Below are positions 11,051 through 19,795 of a stretch of DNA of 64,000 bases, piece after piece. Location of the stretch: positions 372,001 to 436,000 of the forward strand of contig NZ_LGTC01000001.1 of the NCBI RefSeq assembly GCF_001262605.1, given 5' to 3'. Position 1 is the first letter of the stretch, and each line of letters starts with the position of its first letter. The notes beneath the pieces are model-generated. The model was given only the letters and a program-made list of their open reading frames with translations, searched no databases and was not told the DNA's origin. Origin of the DNA: Pseudobacteroides cellulosolvens ATCC 35603 = DSM 2933. GTDB lineage: Bacteria; Bacillota; Clostridia; Acetivibrionales; DSM-2933. Made by a program: the position numbers and the translations under genes.

Positions 11051-11708
11051 GATAATTGAAAGTTTTGATAGGATTTCATCATTTGAAGACAAATGGGACC
11101 ATAACAGATTCTATTCCAAGCTTGTCTTAAAAGAAATTGGAAGGGATAATGACAGTATATTAGATATCGGGTGTGGTACCGGTGAATTTACACAAAAGGT
11201 TGCACAAAGGGCAAAGCGTGTTGTTGGGATAGATATTTCCCCCAAGATGGTTAATGAAGCTAAGAAGAGGCATTCTGCCAACAATATTACTTATATAGTT
11301 AAGGACTTTGATGCTATTGATGTAAAAGAGCAATATGATTGCATTGTAAGCATAGCAACATTTCATCATTTATCTTTAGAAAGTATTCTTTCCAAAATAG
11401 ATAAAATGTTAAAACCAGGCGGGGTGCTAGTAGTACTTGATTTGTATGATAGAAAGGGTTTATTGGATTTTTTGTTGGATATTATTGCTGTGCCTACAAA
11501 TCTCATTATAAATAGAATAAAAAACGGGTCTAAAAGAATTAATAAAGATGAGATTAACGTATGGAATGAACATATAAAGCTTGATAAATATATGACTATA
11601 GAGGAATTACGAAAAGTATACCATGAGAACTATGGATGGGATGTAATGGTTAATAGACTTCTTTTTTGGAGATATATGGCCGTTTATAGGAAAATGGAGA
11701 TTACATAG
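11040..11708 (+). CDS. Class I SAM-dependent methyltransferase
   Basis: 222 residues. Motif I ILDIGCGTGEFTQKV, the acidic residue after strand 2 in VVGIDISPKMV, and DCIVSIATFHHL followed by LKPGGVLVVLDLYD fit a UbiE/Methyltransf_11-type enzyme acting on a small molecule or lipid. GTG start at 11040 behind AGGAGG (11029-11034). The substrate cannot be told from sequence; no quinone pathway genes are nearby. Confidence 0.85.
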   Translation: MKDKIIESFDRISSFEDKWDHNRFYSKLVLKEIGRDNDSILDIGCGTGEFTQKVAQRAKRVVGIDISPKMVNEAKKRHSANNITYIVKDFDAIDVKEQYDCIVSIATFHHLSLESILSKIDKMLKPGGVLVVLDLYDRKGLLDFLLDIIAVPTNLIINRIKNGSKRINKDEINVWNEHIKLDKYMTIEELRKVYHENYGWDVMVNRLLFWRYMAVYRKMEIT

Positions 11709-11864
11709 TTGGAAAAAATGATATTAATAGTATTAATAGAATCAATACTTATAAGTATATATTAATTTGTTTTAAAATGATTAATCCATTATATTTGGCA
11801 CAGAATAATAATGAGATGCTTTTTTTATGTTTAGTAATTTCCAAAAAAATAATTGGCAAACTGG

Positions 11865-11931
11865 AGATTTCAAAAATATTGATTTTGCTGTTCTACACCG
11901 TAAAAACTAACCAAGGAAATTTTTGAAATCT
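11865..11931. repeat. Hairpin element related to repeat family B
   Basis: AGATTTCAAAAAT (11865-11877) and its exact complement ATTTTTGAAATCT (11919-11931) enclose about 41 nt. Size and arm sequence resemble the 804-873 element. It lies just upstream of the ygiQ start. Confidence 0.5.
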
Positions 11932-11950
11932 TTTTGATAAGGGAGAATAT

Positions 11951-14005
11951 ATGAGTTTTTTACCTGTTAACAGAAAAGATATGGAAGAAAGAGGCTGGGA
12001 TGAGCTGGACTTTCTGTTTATAAGCGGAGATGCTTATGTTGATCATCCAAGCTTCGGACATGCTATAATTACCCGGATTTTAGAAAGTGAAGGCTACAGA
12101 GTGGGAATAATAGCACAGCCTGACTGGAACAAGGCTGAAGACTTCCTAAGGATGGGTAAGCCAAAGTTGGGTGTATTAATTGCATCAGGGGTTATTGATT
12201 CAATGGTAAATCATTATACTGCCAGTAAAAAGCCAAGATCGGACGATGACTATTCACCGGGCGGTAAAGCTGGGAAAAGACCCGACAGAGCAGTAATAGT
12301 GTATGCAAACAAAGTAAAGCAGGTTATGAAGGATGTGCCTGTCATTATAGGCGGATTGGAGGCTAGCCTTCGAAGGTTTGCCCATTATGACTATTGGGAT
12401 GATAAAGTGAGAAGATCAATTCTGGTTGACTCCAAGGCGGATTTACTTATTTACGGTATGGGTGAGAAGCCGATTTTGGAAGTGGCGGAAATGCTTAATA
12501 AGGGAATACCTGTTCATAAGATAAAAAACATTCGTGGAAGTGCTTATATATCTGGGAGGGAAGAGCTGCCGGGCTCACTTAAAAGCTATATTGAGAAAAC
12601 AGGAGAAAGGGACAATTCATCCCTGCTTACTCTTGTTCCTTCATATGAAGAGGTTTCAAAGGATAAAAGAAAGTATGCAGAGGCTTTTAAAGTACAGTAT
12701 GATGAGCAGGATGCCATTACAGGAAAAACAATTATACAAAAGCATGGTGACAGGTATCTTGTTCAAAATCCTCCTGCTTATCCCGTTGAAACGAAAACGA
12801 TGGACAAGATATATTCCCTTCCTTATGAGAGAACATATCACCCGTCATATATTGAGGCTGGTGGAATACCTGCCATTGAAGAGGTTGAATTCAGCGTAAC
12901 AAGCCATCGCGGATGCTATGGAGGATGTTCTTTTTGTGCTCTTAACTTTCATCAGGGAAGGGCAATACAGATGAGAAGCAAAGCATCTCTTGTAAACGAA
13001 GCTAAAAAGCTTACATGGCTTCCAGGGTTCAAAGGTTATATTCATGATGTGGGAGGACCTACCGCCAATTTTAGGATAAAGGCCTGCAATAAACAGGTTA
13101 AAAGCGGTGTATGTAAAGGGAAACAATGCTTGTTTCCAGAGCCGTGCAAGAATATAATCGTGGACCACAGCGAATATTTGGATATTCTAAGGGATATAAG
13201 GCAGCTTCCCGGAATCAAGAAGGTTTTTATAAGATCGGGTGTAAGATATGACTATCTTATGCTGGATAAAAACGATAAATTTTTCAATGAACTTTGCACA
13301 CATCATGTTAGCGGACAGCTTAAGGTTGCTCCTGAACATGTTGTTGACAGGGTGCTTGAAAAAATGGGAAAGCCGGGAAGAAAGGTTTATGACAAATTTA
13401 CAAAAAAGTTTTATGAGATTAATAAAAATATAAATAAAGAGCAGTATCTTGTTCCATATTTCATTTCCAGCCATCCTGGAAGTGACCTTGAAGCTGCTAT
13501 AGAACTAGCGGAATATTTAAGGGATTTAGGCTACAATCCTGAACAGGTTCAGGATTTCTATCCTACACCAGGGACTCTTTCAACCTGCATGTACTATACA
13601 GGGCTTGATCCAAGGAATATGAAGCCAGTTTATGTACCTAAGAGTCCAAAAGAGAAAGCTATGCAGAGGGCACTGCTCCAGTTTAGAAAGCCCCAGAACT
13701 ATGATTTGGTATATGAGGCATTAAAAAAGGCTGGAAGGGATGATCTTATCGGTTTTGGCAAAAGTTGCCTTATAAGGCCAAGGCGTGTAGCAAGATTAAT
13801 TTCAGGAGAGACAAAAAAAGTTGGAAAGAATGTGGAAAAGTCAGGTTTGAAAGGAAATAGTGAAAGAAAATCAAGAGCAAAAGTAAATGAATTAGTGACA
13901 AGGAAAAAAAGAGGGGACAGGGATGTCGTTTCTAATGATAAAAGAGGCAAAAGAACAAATATTGAGAAGCCTGCTGTAAAGATGAAAACAAGAAAAAGGC
14001 ATTAA
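11951..14005 (+). CDS. YgiQ-family radical SAM protein
   Basis: 684-residue radical SAM enzyme of the YgiQ/UPF0313 family. The N-terminal YgiQ domain begins [20 protein letters not shown], and the [4Fe-4S] motif CYGGCSFC lies near residue 320. An extra Cys cluster ([21 protein letters not shown]) follows, as in this family. The last ~70 residues are a highly basic, low-complexity tail ([19 protein letters not shown]). Function is not settled in the literature known to me. Start supported by GGGAG eight bases upstream. Confidence 0.9.
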   Translation: MSFLPVNRKDMEERGWDELDFLFISGDAYVDHPSFGHAIITRILESEGYRVGIIAQPDWNKAEDFLRMGKPKLGVLIASGVIDSMVNHYTASKKPRSDDDYSPGGKAGKRPDRAVIVYANKVKQVMKDVPVIIGGLEASLRRFAHYDYWDDKVRRSILVDSKADLLIYGMGEKPILEVAEMLNKGIPVHKIKNIRGSAYISGREELPGSLKSYIEKTGERDNSSLLTLVPSYEEVSKDKRKYAEAFKVQYDEQDAITGKTIIQKHGDRYLVQNPPAYPVETKTMDKIYSLPYERTYHPSYIEAGGIPAIEEVEFSVTSHRGCYGGCSFCALNFHQGRAIQMRSKASLVNEAKKLTWLPGFKGYIHDVGGPTANFRIKACNKQVKSGVCKGKQCLFPEPCKNIIVDHSEYLDILRDIRQLPGIKKVFIRSGVRYDYLMLDKNDKFFNELCTHHVSGQLKVAPEHVVDRVLEKMGKPGRKVYDKFTKKFYEINKNINKEQYLVPYFISSHPGSDLEAAIELAEYLRDLGYNPEQVQDFYPTPGTLSTCMYYTGLDPRNMKPVYVPKSPKEKAMQRALLQFRKPQNYDLVYEALKKAGRDDLIGFGKSCLIRPRRVARLISGETKKVGKNVEKSGLKGNSERKSRAKVNELVTRKKRGDRDVVSNDKRGKRTNIEKPAVKMKTRKRH

Positions 14006-14036
14006 CCAAAATAAGATAATTATGGGGGGAATACAT

Positions 14037-14498
14037 ATGGAACAGAACAGCATTAAAGCCGTTACAAGGCATGATATTGATAGAATTGCAGCTTTACGTA
14101 CAAGCATATTTAAAGGCATTGGGAAAATTGAAACAGCTGAGGAAGAAGAGTCTTTAATAGCAGTAAACAAACAATATATGTTAGAGCTTTTTGATAAAAA
14201 TTGTTTTTGCGGTTTTTATGATGAGGTTGAGGGAAGAATAATCTCAATTGCTTTGGGAGTAATACTGGCTTTTCCTCCAATCAATATGGAAAATCAGGGC
14301 TTACGGGGTTACATATATAACGTATATACAGATAAAGGGTTCAGAAACCATGGTAAAGCTACAATGCTGACCCAAATGCTTGTTGATGAGTTAAAAAGCA
14401 GGGGTGCAGTAAAGATAGAATTGGATGCAAATGAGAATTCAATAGAAATTTATGAGAAAATAGGGTTTAAAATATCTGAAAATCATATGGTTTTGTGA
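14037..14498 (+). CDS. GNAT-family N-acetyltransferase
   Basis: 153 residues with a GNAT fold: the acetyl-CoA binding region YTDKGFRNHGKATMLTQML and the C-terminal ELDANENSIEIYEKIGFK. GGGGGGA at 14024-14030 supports ATG 14037 rather than ATG 14022, which overlaps that site. Single gene. Substrate unknown. Confidence 0.85.
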   Translation: MEQNSIKAVTRHDIDRIAALRTSIFKGIGKIETAEEEESLIAVNKQYMLELFDKNCFCGFYDEVEGRIISIALGVILAFPPINMENQGLRGYIYNVYTDKGFRNHGKATMLTQMLVDELKSRGAVKIELDANENSIEIYEKIGFKISENHMVL

Positions 14499-14506
14499 TT
14501 TTAAAA

Positions 14507-14535
14507 TTGACATAAGTATATTGATTAAATACAAT
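14507..14535 (+). promoter_or_regulatory. Sigma-A promoter for folD
   Basis: TTGACA (14507-14512) and TACAAT (14530-14535) with 17-bp spacing, about 130 bp upstream of folD. A repeat family B half-copy lies between promoter and gene. Confidence 0.65.
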
Positions 14536-14587
14536 ATACAATGGGTTGATTAATGAGATGAATTAATCACATGTATAAAATATTCGG

Positions 14588-14612
14588 ATAATGTATTTTT
14601 TAAAATGCCCTT
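14588..14612. repeat. Repeat family B, right-half copy
   Basis: 25 nt matching 851-875 with one substitution (core AAATGCCCTT). No matching left arm is found upstream. Confidence 0.5.
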
Positions 14613-14665
14613 GCTAATGATTAAATTAAAAATTTATCATATTAATGAAAGGAAATAATAAAGAT

Positions 14666-15520
14666 ATGGCTGCTACAGTTATTAGTGGAAAAGATTTGGC
14701 GAAAAAGGTAAAGGACAACCTTAAAAATGATGTGGAGGCACTTAAAGCTAAAGGTATTGAGACATGCCTTGTTGTTATAATTGTAGGTGATGATCCTGCA
14801 TCAAGGGTTTATGTAAATAATAAGAAAAAGGCATGCGAGGAAGTAGGAATAAAGTCAATTGAATATGCATTAGGTGCTGATACAAGTGAACAAGAGCTAC
14901 TTACACTAATAGACAAGCTTAATAAGGACAATAGTGTAAACGGAATATTGGTACAGCTTCCGCTTCCTAAGCAAATAAGTGAAGACAAGGTCATAATGGC
15001 TATAAATCCTCAGAAGGATGTTGATGCGTTCCACCCTATCAACGTAGGTAAGATAATGACAGGCAATCCTGATTTTATGCCTTGTACGCCGGCTGGGGTT
15101 ATAAAGCTTATAGAAGAAACAGGAATAGACATTGCAGGTAAGGAATGTGTAGTTGTAGGAAGAAGCAATATAGTAGGTAAGCCCCAGGCCATGCTGCTTT
15201 TGGCTAAAAATGGAACGGTAACTATATGCCATTCGAGAACCAAAGACCTTGAGGATGTTATAAGAAGGGCAGATATTCTAGTAGCCGCAGTTGGAAGGCC
15301 TGAGATGATAAAAGGCAGTGCCATAAAGCCTGGAGCGGTAGTAATAGATGTAGGAACTAACAGAACAGAATCTAAGAAGCTGGTTGGAGACGTAGAATTT
15401 TCATCTGCTTGTGAGGTGGCTTCATACATAACTCCTGTTCCTGGAGGGGTTGGTCCGATGACAATAGCAATGCTTATGGAGAATACGGTTAAGGCTGCCA
15501 AGATTCAGGCCGGACTATAA
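14666..15520 (+). CDS. folD: Methylenetetrahydrofolate dehydrogenase/cyclohydrolase
   Basis: 284-residue bifunctional enzyme interconverting methylene-, methenyl- and formyl-tetrahydrofolate. Signatures are YVNNKKKACEEVGI with the catalytic Lys, QLPLPKQI, CTPAGVIKLI, VVGRSNIVGKPQAMLL and PVPGGVGPMTIAMLMENT. ATG 14666 is chosen because AAAGGAAA (14648-14655) precedes it; ATG 14645 lies upstream of that site. A small SbcC-like ATPase gene follows closely and may be co-transcribed. Confidence 0.97.
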   Translation: MAATVISGKDLAKKVKDNLKNDVEALKAKGIETCLVVIIVGDDPASRVYVNNKKKACEEVGIKSIEYALGADTSEQELLTLIDKLNKDNSVNGILVQLPLPKQISEDKVIMAINPQKDVDAFHPINVGKIMTGNPDFMPCTPAGVIKLIEETGIDIAGKECVVVGRSNIVGKPQAMLLLAKNGTVTICHSRTKDLEDVIRRADILVAAVGRPEMIKGSAIKPGAVVIDVGTNRTESKKLVGDVEFSSACEVASYITPVPGGVGPMTIAMLMENTVKAAKIQAGL

Positions 15521-15547
15521 TTAGAATTTATATTGAGACGAAATGAG

Positions 15548-16219
15548 ATGGCCTTTATGGATCATGATGCAGAATTGGAACAGTTAAAAATTAAATATGA
15601 CAGTATACGTAAAGTTTTTTTCAATATGAAAGGCAAGGAAGAACAGCTTCAGCAAAGAAAATCCGAGTTGGAAGTGCAGCTTCAGAAAATTTTAGATAAT
15701 ATTGATTTGCTGGAAAAGGTCAGTGTTCTTTTGAAAAAAGCCTCTGAGTATGCAAGGGAGCAATCAAGGCTGCAGATAGAGTCTCTTGTCACCAATTGCC
15801 TTCAGTTTATTTTTAATTCTGCTCTTGAGTTTAAAATAGAAATAAATGAGGTAAGGGGCAGGCCGGAAGCCGAGTTTTATGTGCTGAGCAACATAAATGA
15901 CCAGATTATAAAAACCAGGCCTCAAGATTCAAGGGGCGGCGGTGTTGTGGATGTTGTTTCACTTGCTATTAGAATAGCAATGATAGAATATGGAAGTATG
16001 AATATAAACGGTCCTATTATACTAGACGAACCGGCAAAACATGTGAGTGACGATTATATTATACAGGTAGCTGAATTTTTAAAGCAGATAAGTACCATGT
16101 TTCGAAGACAAGTTATTATAATAACTCATAACAAGCACTTAAATGAAATTGCAGATAAATGGTTTTATGTGGATATGGTGGATGGTGTAAGCAAGGTAAC
16201 TTTTAATGATGAACTATAA
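15548..16219 (+). CDS. SbcC/RecF-like half-ATPase without Walker A
   Basis: About 223 residues. The N-terminal half (to ~residue 85) is a coiled coil rich in Lys, Glu and Gln. The C-terminal half has the ABC-ATPase features of SMC/SbcC proteins: a signature-like DSRGGGVVDVVSLAIRIA, Walker B PIILDEPAKHVSDD and a switch His in IIITHN. No GxxxxGK[ST] P-loop is present, so it cannot bind ATP alone in the usual way. It may partner another subunit or be a regulatory half. Several starts are possible (15533, 15548, 15557); none has a strong binding site. Confidence 0.7.
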   Translation: MAFMDHDAELEQLKIKYDSIRKVFFNMKGKEEQLQQRKSELEVQLQKILDNIDLLEKVSVLLKKASEYAREQSRLQIESLVTNCLQFIFNSALEFKIEINEVRGRPEAEFYVLSNINDQIIKTRPQDSRGGGVVDVVSLAIRIAMIEYGSMNINGPIILDEPAKHVSDDYIIQVAEFLKQISTMFRRQVIIITHNKHLNEIADKWFYVDMVDGVSKVTFNDEL

Positions 16220-16238
16220 ACCATATAAGGTATTAAGG

Positions 16239-16275
16239 AATAATTAATTGGTCAATGGGGTGTTTTAAAAAGCTG
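16239..16275. repeat. Repeat family B, left-half copy
   Basis: 37 nt matching 785-821 with five changes (core TGGTCAAYGGGG). It overlaps the start of the terminator stem that follows. Confidence 0.5.
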
Positions 16276-16306
16276 GAAATAGTTGAATTAATATTTCCAG
16301 CTTTTT
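16267..16306. terminator. Bidirectional intrinsic terminator
   Basis: 15-bp perfect stem AAAAAGCTGGAAATA / TATTTCCAGCTTTTT with a 10-nt loop, between convergent genes. Confidence 0.9.
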
Positions 16307-16340
16307 ATTTTAATATTTAAAATTTTCACATTAAAACTTA

Positions 16341-16733
16341 TTATTCCTGGATTTGGCCATCAATTATAATAACTGTACTTCCGGCAGGCTCAAAATCGTT
16401 GTCCACAGCAAGGTAAAATGTTATAGAGTGTTCACCAGGCATGGTAAAATGAAGGTTATTCCAAATCAGAACGTTAAAAAAGGTGTTATCCTTTACCTCT
16501 ACAGCGCTAATTGCTGTCTCGTGCATAATTTCATTTAATGGATTTACCAGCCTGAATTTAAAATTGCTGATTCCATTTGGTACATTTGCTACCATGGTAT
16601 AAGTCACAAAGGATAAAGTTGCCTGTGGAGCCTTGTAAAAAGGATTAAAAAGAAGATCCCTGCCATGTAGCCTTGTGATTTCATCAAAAACAAGTATATT
16701 AACAATCGCTGGCGATATGTTTTTTATATTAAT
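16341..16733 (-). CDS. DUF6941-like hypothetical protein, no standard start codon
   Basis: The open frame spans 130 codons on the minus strand. The N-terminal part (VNILVFDEITR, RDLLFNPFYKAPQATLSF) and the downstream part (WNNLHFTMPGEHSITFYL) resemble the small beta-rich DUF6941 family; this match is from memory. The upstream stop and AAAGGTGGG at about 16734-16742 leave only ATT or ATA codons as possible early starts. The first GTG/ATG codons, near 16607, would remove a third of the domain. It may use a rare start, carry a mutated start, or be a pseudogene. A repeat-like GAGATGCCC at 16752-16760 abuts its 5' end. Confidence 0.5.
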   Translation of the reverse strand: MNIKNISPAIVNILVFDEITRLHGRDLLFNPFYKAPQATLSFVTYTMVANVPNGISNFKFRLVNPLNEIMHETAISAVEVKDNTFFNVLIWNNLHFTMPGEHSITFYLAVDNDFEPAGSTVIIIDGQIQE

Positions 16734-16876
16734 CCCACCTTTTAGTTATTTGAGATGCCCTATAATAAAATTATTGTACTAGAATATGAAACTTACTTCA
16801 ATAATATTTAAAAATTAATTGTTTTAATATAGAATGTTATTAAGACAATTAAAATTTTTAAGGAGGAAATGAATGT

Positions 16877-17227
16877 ATGATTAGTCGCGGTAGTGAAATG
16901 TTTAAGGAAATAAAGGAACAAATGAGGGGCGGCAAGGGTTCTGTAGAAATAACTCATATTTTAAAACAGGATGAGATAAATGGAAAAGCAAGGCTTATAG
17001 CTAAGGTATCACTGAATCCGGGATGCTCAATCGGATGGCATGAACATGTGAATGAAGAGGAAATTTATTATATCATTAGGGGAAAAGCATTGGTTGATGA
17101 TAATGGAGAGAAACATGAACTAAATCCAGGAGATGCATCTTTGACCGTTGGAGGAAAGTTTCACTCAATAGAAAATATAGGTGATGATGTTCTGGAATTT
17201 GTAGCAATAATATTGCTGTATGTTTAA
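16877..17227 (+). CDS. Cupin-domain protein
   Basis: 116 residues forming one cupin barrel. Motif 1 is GWHEHVNEEEIYYIIRGKA (metal-ligand His, His, Glu) and motif 2 is around KFHSIENIGDDVLEF. Such small cupins bind a metal and often a sugar or small ligand; no specific role can be given. ATG 16877 is the first start that stays open, with AGGAGG at 16861-16866. Followed by a terminator; monocistronic. Confidence 0.85.
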   Translation: MISRGSEMFKEIKEQMRGGKGSVEITHILKQDEINGKARLIAKVSLNPGCSIGWHEHVNEEEIYYIIRGKALVDDNGEKHELNPGDASLTVGGKFHSIENIGDDVLEFVAIILLYV

Positions 17228-17284
17228 TCCTTTGTGCTATACTTTTTGATAAAATTAAATAAATTTAATCTCAAAAATGAATCA

Positions 17285-17330
17285 AGGGCTCCAAAATTGG
17301 AGCCCTGTCATTTTTGGGTCTTTTTGTTTT
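17285..17330 (+). terminator. Rho-independent terminator after the cupin gene
   Basis: Stem AGGGCTCCAA / TTGGAGCCCT (17285-17306) followed by T-rich DNA. Confidence 0.85.
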
Positions 17331-17656
17331 TTATCCGGGAAAACAAAAGAGAACCGTTCAATAACGATAATTAATTATATTATACAGTATTTGTCATAGT
17401 TTAGCAAGTCTAATGTTTATATTTTTACATTAATCCCCCTTAATATATTTAAATAACAAATAGGTATACCTTTTAAGAATTAATCCAATATGATAAAATA
17501 TGTAATATATAATAATTCATTGTTAATTTGTGTTAGTAGCCGAACTTATTTCAAACCACATTCACTGCAAGCCTAACAATCCTTCCTGCTTAAAATATAT
17601 ATAACGTTCCATTTATCATAACGGGGAAGGTAACAAATTATATGGGGGGTATTAAA
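17331..17656. other. AT-rich region upstream of the cellulase gene
   Basis: No open frame with a binding site. It presumably holds the cellulase promoter and 5' leader; I do not see a clear -35/-10 pair or a recognised riboswitch. Confidence 0.3.
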
Positions 17657-19120
17657 ATGAGAAAAAAAGTGTACAAAATCGTAAGTGTTACAATGCTGGT
17701 AATCATTATGGTTTCCGCATGCCTTGTGGGAAACATTAATATTGCATCAGCAAGCGGGCCTTATTCAGGAAGGCTGACCGGAGTTAACTGGTTTGGGTTT
17801 GAGACAAGCAATTATGTTGTTCACGGCATATGGGCGAGGGATTACAAATCGGTACTGCAGCAGATTAAAGACTTGGGATTTAATTGCGTAAGAATACCAT
17901 GGTGCAACGACATGATAGGTAAAAAACCGAATAGTGTTCAAATTAACGCAGTTGGGGTTGATCCATACACAAAAAAGACTGGCTTGAATCTTGATTTGGA
18001 AGGACTCGACAGTTTGGGCATACTGGATAAAATTATCGGAGAAGCGGGAAGATTGGGACTAATGATTGTGTTGGACAATCATTCACGTCAGGCTGGCGGT
18101 TATATGACCGAAACTTTATGGTATACTGCAAAGACATCTGAAGAAAAATGGATTAGTGATTGGGTGATGATGGCTAAAAGATATAAGGATTATGAAAATG
18201 TTGTAGGTTATGACTTAAATAATGAGCCTCACGGTAACCTTACTCAGGGAATGAAGCCCCCGGCAACCTGGGGTTATGACGAAGAGGGTTACGGAAACAC
18301 TGACTGGAAGGCAGCTGCTGAAAAATGCGGAGTTGAGCTTCTGAAAGTAAATCCTAATGCACTTATTATAGTTGAGGGCGTTGAAAATTACAAAGGTGCA
18401 AATTACTGGTGGGGTGGTAACTTAAAAGGGGTTCGTGATTATCCTATAACAAAGATTCCAAAAGCTAATCTTATGTATTCACCTCACGAATACGGACCTG
18501 AAGTTTATCCACAGTCATGGTTTACCTCACCCGATTTTCCCAACAACCTGCCTCAAATTTGGGATGAAAATTTCTGGTTTGTTCAAAAGGAAAATATTGC
18601 ACCGCTATTTATAGGCGAATTCGGTATAAAAGATCCTACACCAGGAAAGACGCCTGCAATTTGGTTAAAGACATTTATGGAGTATGCAGGTAAAAAATGC
18701 TCATGGACATACTGGAGTATGAATCCTAATTCTGGTGATACAGGCGGTATATTAAAGGATGATTGGGCAACAGTTGAACAAGCTAAAGTTGATGCCATCA
18801 AAGCATATTTGGCTCCTCAAATGCCTCCGTTTAAAGTACCTCAAGATACTTCCAACCCACCTTCAAGTACTCCTTCTGAATCAAATACGCCTCCAGCTAC
18901 TCCAACACCAACAAAGCCTTCAAATTCGACAGTGCTAGTGGCAGAGGATATTAATGGGGATAGTACTGTTAATATGACTGATATCATGGAAATTGCTAAG
19001 CGTTTTGGTGCGGTTGCCGGTGATGCCAGGTATAAAATTAACTGTGACTTGAATAGTGATGGGGCGATTAACATGACAGATGTTATAATGATTGCTAAAA
19101 AGTTTGGCTTTACATATTAG
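17657..19120 (+). CDS. Secreted GH5 endoglucanase with C-terminal dockerin
   Basis: 487 residues. Signal peptide (basic N-terminus, hydrophobic core, cleavage near ANIASAS), then a GH5 catalytic domain of about 350 residues with the acid/base Glu in LNNEPHG (~residue 190) and the nucleophile Glu in FIGEFGIK (~residue 321). A Pro/Ser/Thr linker follows, then a type I-like dockerin with two calcium-binding repeats (DINGDSTVNMTDI and DLNSDGAINMTDV). The dockerin implies attachment to a cellulosome scaffoldin. Start at 17657 behind GGGGGG; the ATG at 17642 overlaps the binding site. Most likely a beta-1,4-glucanase; exact specificity not determined. Confidence 0.93.
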   Translation: MRKKVYKIVSVTMLVIIMVSACLVGNINIASASGPYSGRLTGVNWFGFETSNYVVHGIWARDYKSVLQQIKDLGFNCVRIPWCNDMIGKKPNSVQINAVGVDPYTKKTGLNLDLEGLDSLGILDKIIGEAGRLGLMIVLDNHSRQAGGYMTETLWYTAKTSEEKWISDWVMMAKRYKDYENVVGYDLNNEPHGNLTQGMKPPATWGYDEEGYGNTDWKAAAEKCGVELLKVNPNALIIVEGVENYKGANYWWGGNLKGVRDYPITKIPKANLMYSPHEYGPEVYPQSWFTSPDFPNNLPQIWDENFWFVQKENIAPLFIGEFGIKDPTPGKTPAIWLKTFMEYAGKKCSWTYWSMNPNSGDTGGILKDDWATVEQAKVDAIKAYLAPQMPPFKVPQDTSNPPSSTPSESNTPPATPTPTKPSNSTVLVAEDINGDSTVNMTDIMEIAKRFGAVAGDARYKINCDLNSDGAINMTDVIMIAKKFGFTY

Positions 19121-19149
19121 TAATATTTTAGCTATTCCTTAATTCAAAC

Positions 19150-19178
19150 TTTACATTTCAGAAATATTATGTTAAAAT
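19150..19178 (+). promoter_or_regulatory. Promoter of rpsO
   Basis: TTTACA (19150-19155) and TAAAAT (19173-19178), 17-bp spacing, followed by an ~85-nt leader. Confidence 0.6.
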
Positions 19179-19184
19179 ATCAGT

Positions 19185-19268
19185 TGCAGTTATCAACCAT
19201 TTGCTCGGTTGTTGGAAGACTCCGACCAATTACCTGGCTGATGGCGATTATTAAACAGGAGGAAATAA
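19185..19268 (+). promoter_or_regulatory. Structured rpsO leader, candidate S15 autoregulatory region
   Basis: The leader contains a hairpin (CAACC..GGTTG, about 19194-19211) and GGAAGACTCCGACC next to the AGGAGG site. S15 commonly represses its own mRNA through such leaders; the assignment is by position and general structure. Confidence 0.4.
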
Positions 19269-19269
19269 A

Positions 19270-19533
19270 ATGTTAAAAGAAAAGAAAACCGAAATTATCA
19301 ACAAATTTAAACTCAGTGAGAACGATACCGGATCGCCTGAAGTACAGATCGCGATTCTTACAGAAAGAATCAACCATCTTACAGACCATCTTAGAACTCA
19401 CAAGAAGGACCATCACTCAAGAAGAGGATTGTTCAAAATGATAGGTGCTAGAAGAGGCCTTTTAGACTATCTTCAAGATAATAGCATTGAAAGGTATCGT
19501 GCAATTATCGAAAAATTGTCAATAAGAAAATAA
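19270..19533 (+). CDS. rpsO: 30S ribosomal protein S15
   Basis: 87 residues, full length. S15 signature [19 protein letters not shown], then [20 protein letters not shown]. Primary 16S rRNA-binding protein of the small-subunit platform. Start behind AGGAGG. It lies upstream of pnp, as in many bacteria, but a hairpin and ~260 bp separate them here. Confidence 0.98.
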   Translation: MLKEKKTEIINKFKLSENDTGSPEVQIAILTERINHLTDHLRTHKKDHHSRRGLFKMIGARRGLLDYLQDNSIERYRAIIEKLSIRK

Positions 19534-19537
19534 TTAT

Positions 19538-19565
19538 AATGAGCGGAGAAGCCGCTCATTATTTA
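19538..19565 (+). terminator. Hairpin after rpsO
   Basis: 9-bp stem AATGAGCGG / CCGCTCATT with 5-nt loop, followed by TTAATTA. The weak T tract may allow read-through into pnp. Confidence 0.6.
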
Positions 19566-19706
19566 ATTATCGGAAAATGCTGAATTATGAAAATTTGTTA
19601 TGCTAAATAATAACTTTAATAATTAAAATGTTAAAGTCAAAAAATAATAAGGATCAAAAATGATTAATAAAAAATAAATTAAGAATAAAGCTTCAGGCGG
19701 TAGAAG

Positions 19707-19757
19707 GTAGATTGTGTGCCAAAATAAAGACATTCCTAAGTTTGACACAGAATCTAC
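19707..19757 (+). promoter_or_regulatory. Long leader hairpin before pnp
   Basis: Arms 19707-19723 and 19741-19757 pair at 15 of 17 positions around a 17-nt loop, ending 38 nt before the pnp start. A long stem here is reminiscent of the double-stranded leader used in PNPase autoregulation in enterobacteria; that role is an inference. Confidence 0.5.
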
Positions 19758-19795
19758 ATGCTACAGTCTGTGGTTTATAATAAAGGAGGAATATT

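Noticed and set aside
12534..12899. 121-codon plus-strand ORF inside ygiQ
   Set aside because: Alternative-frame shadow of a well-supported gene.
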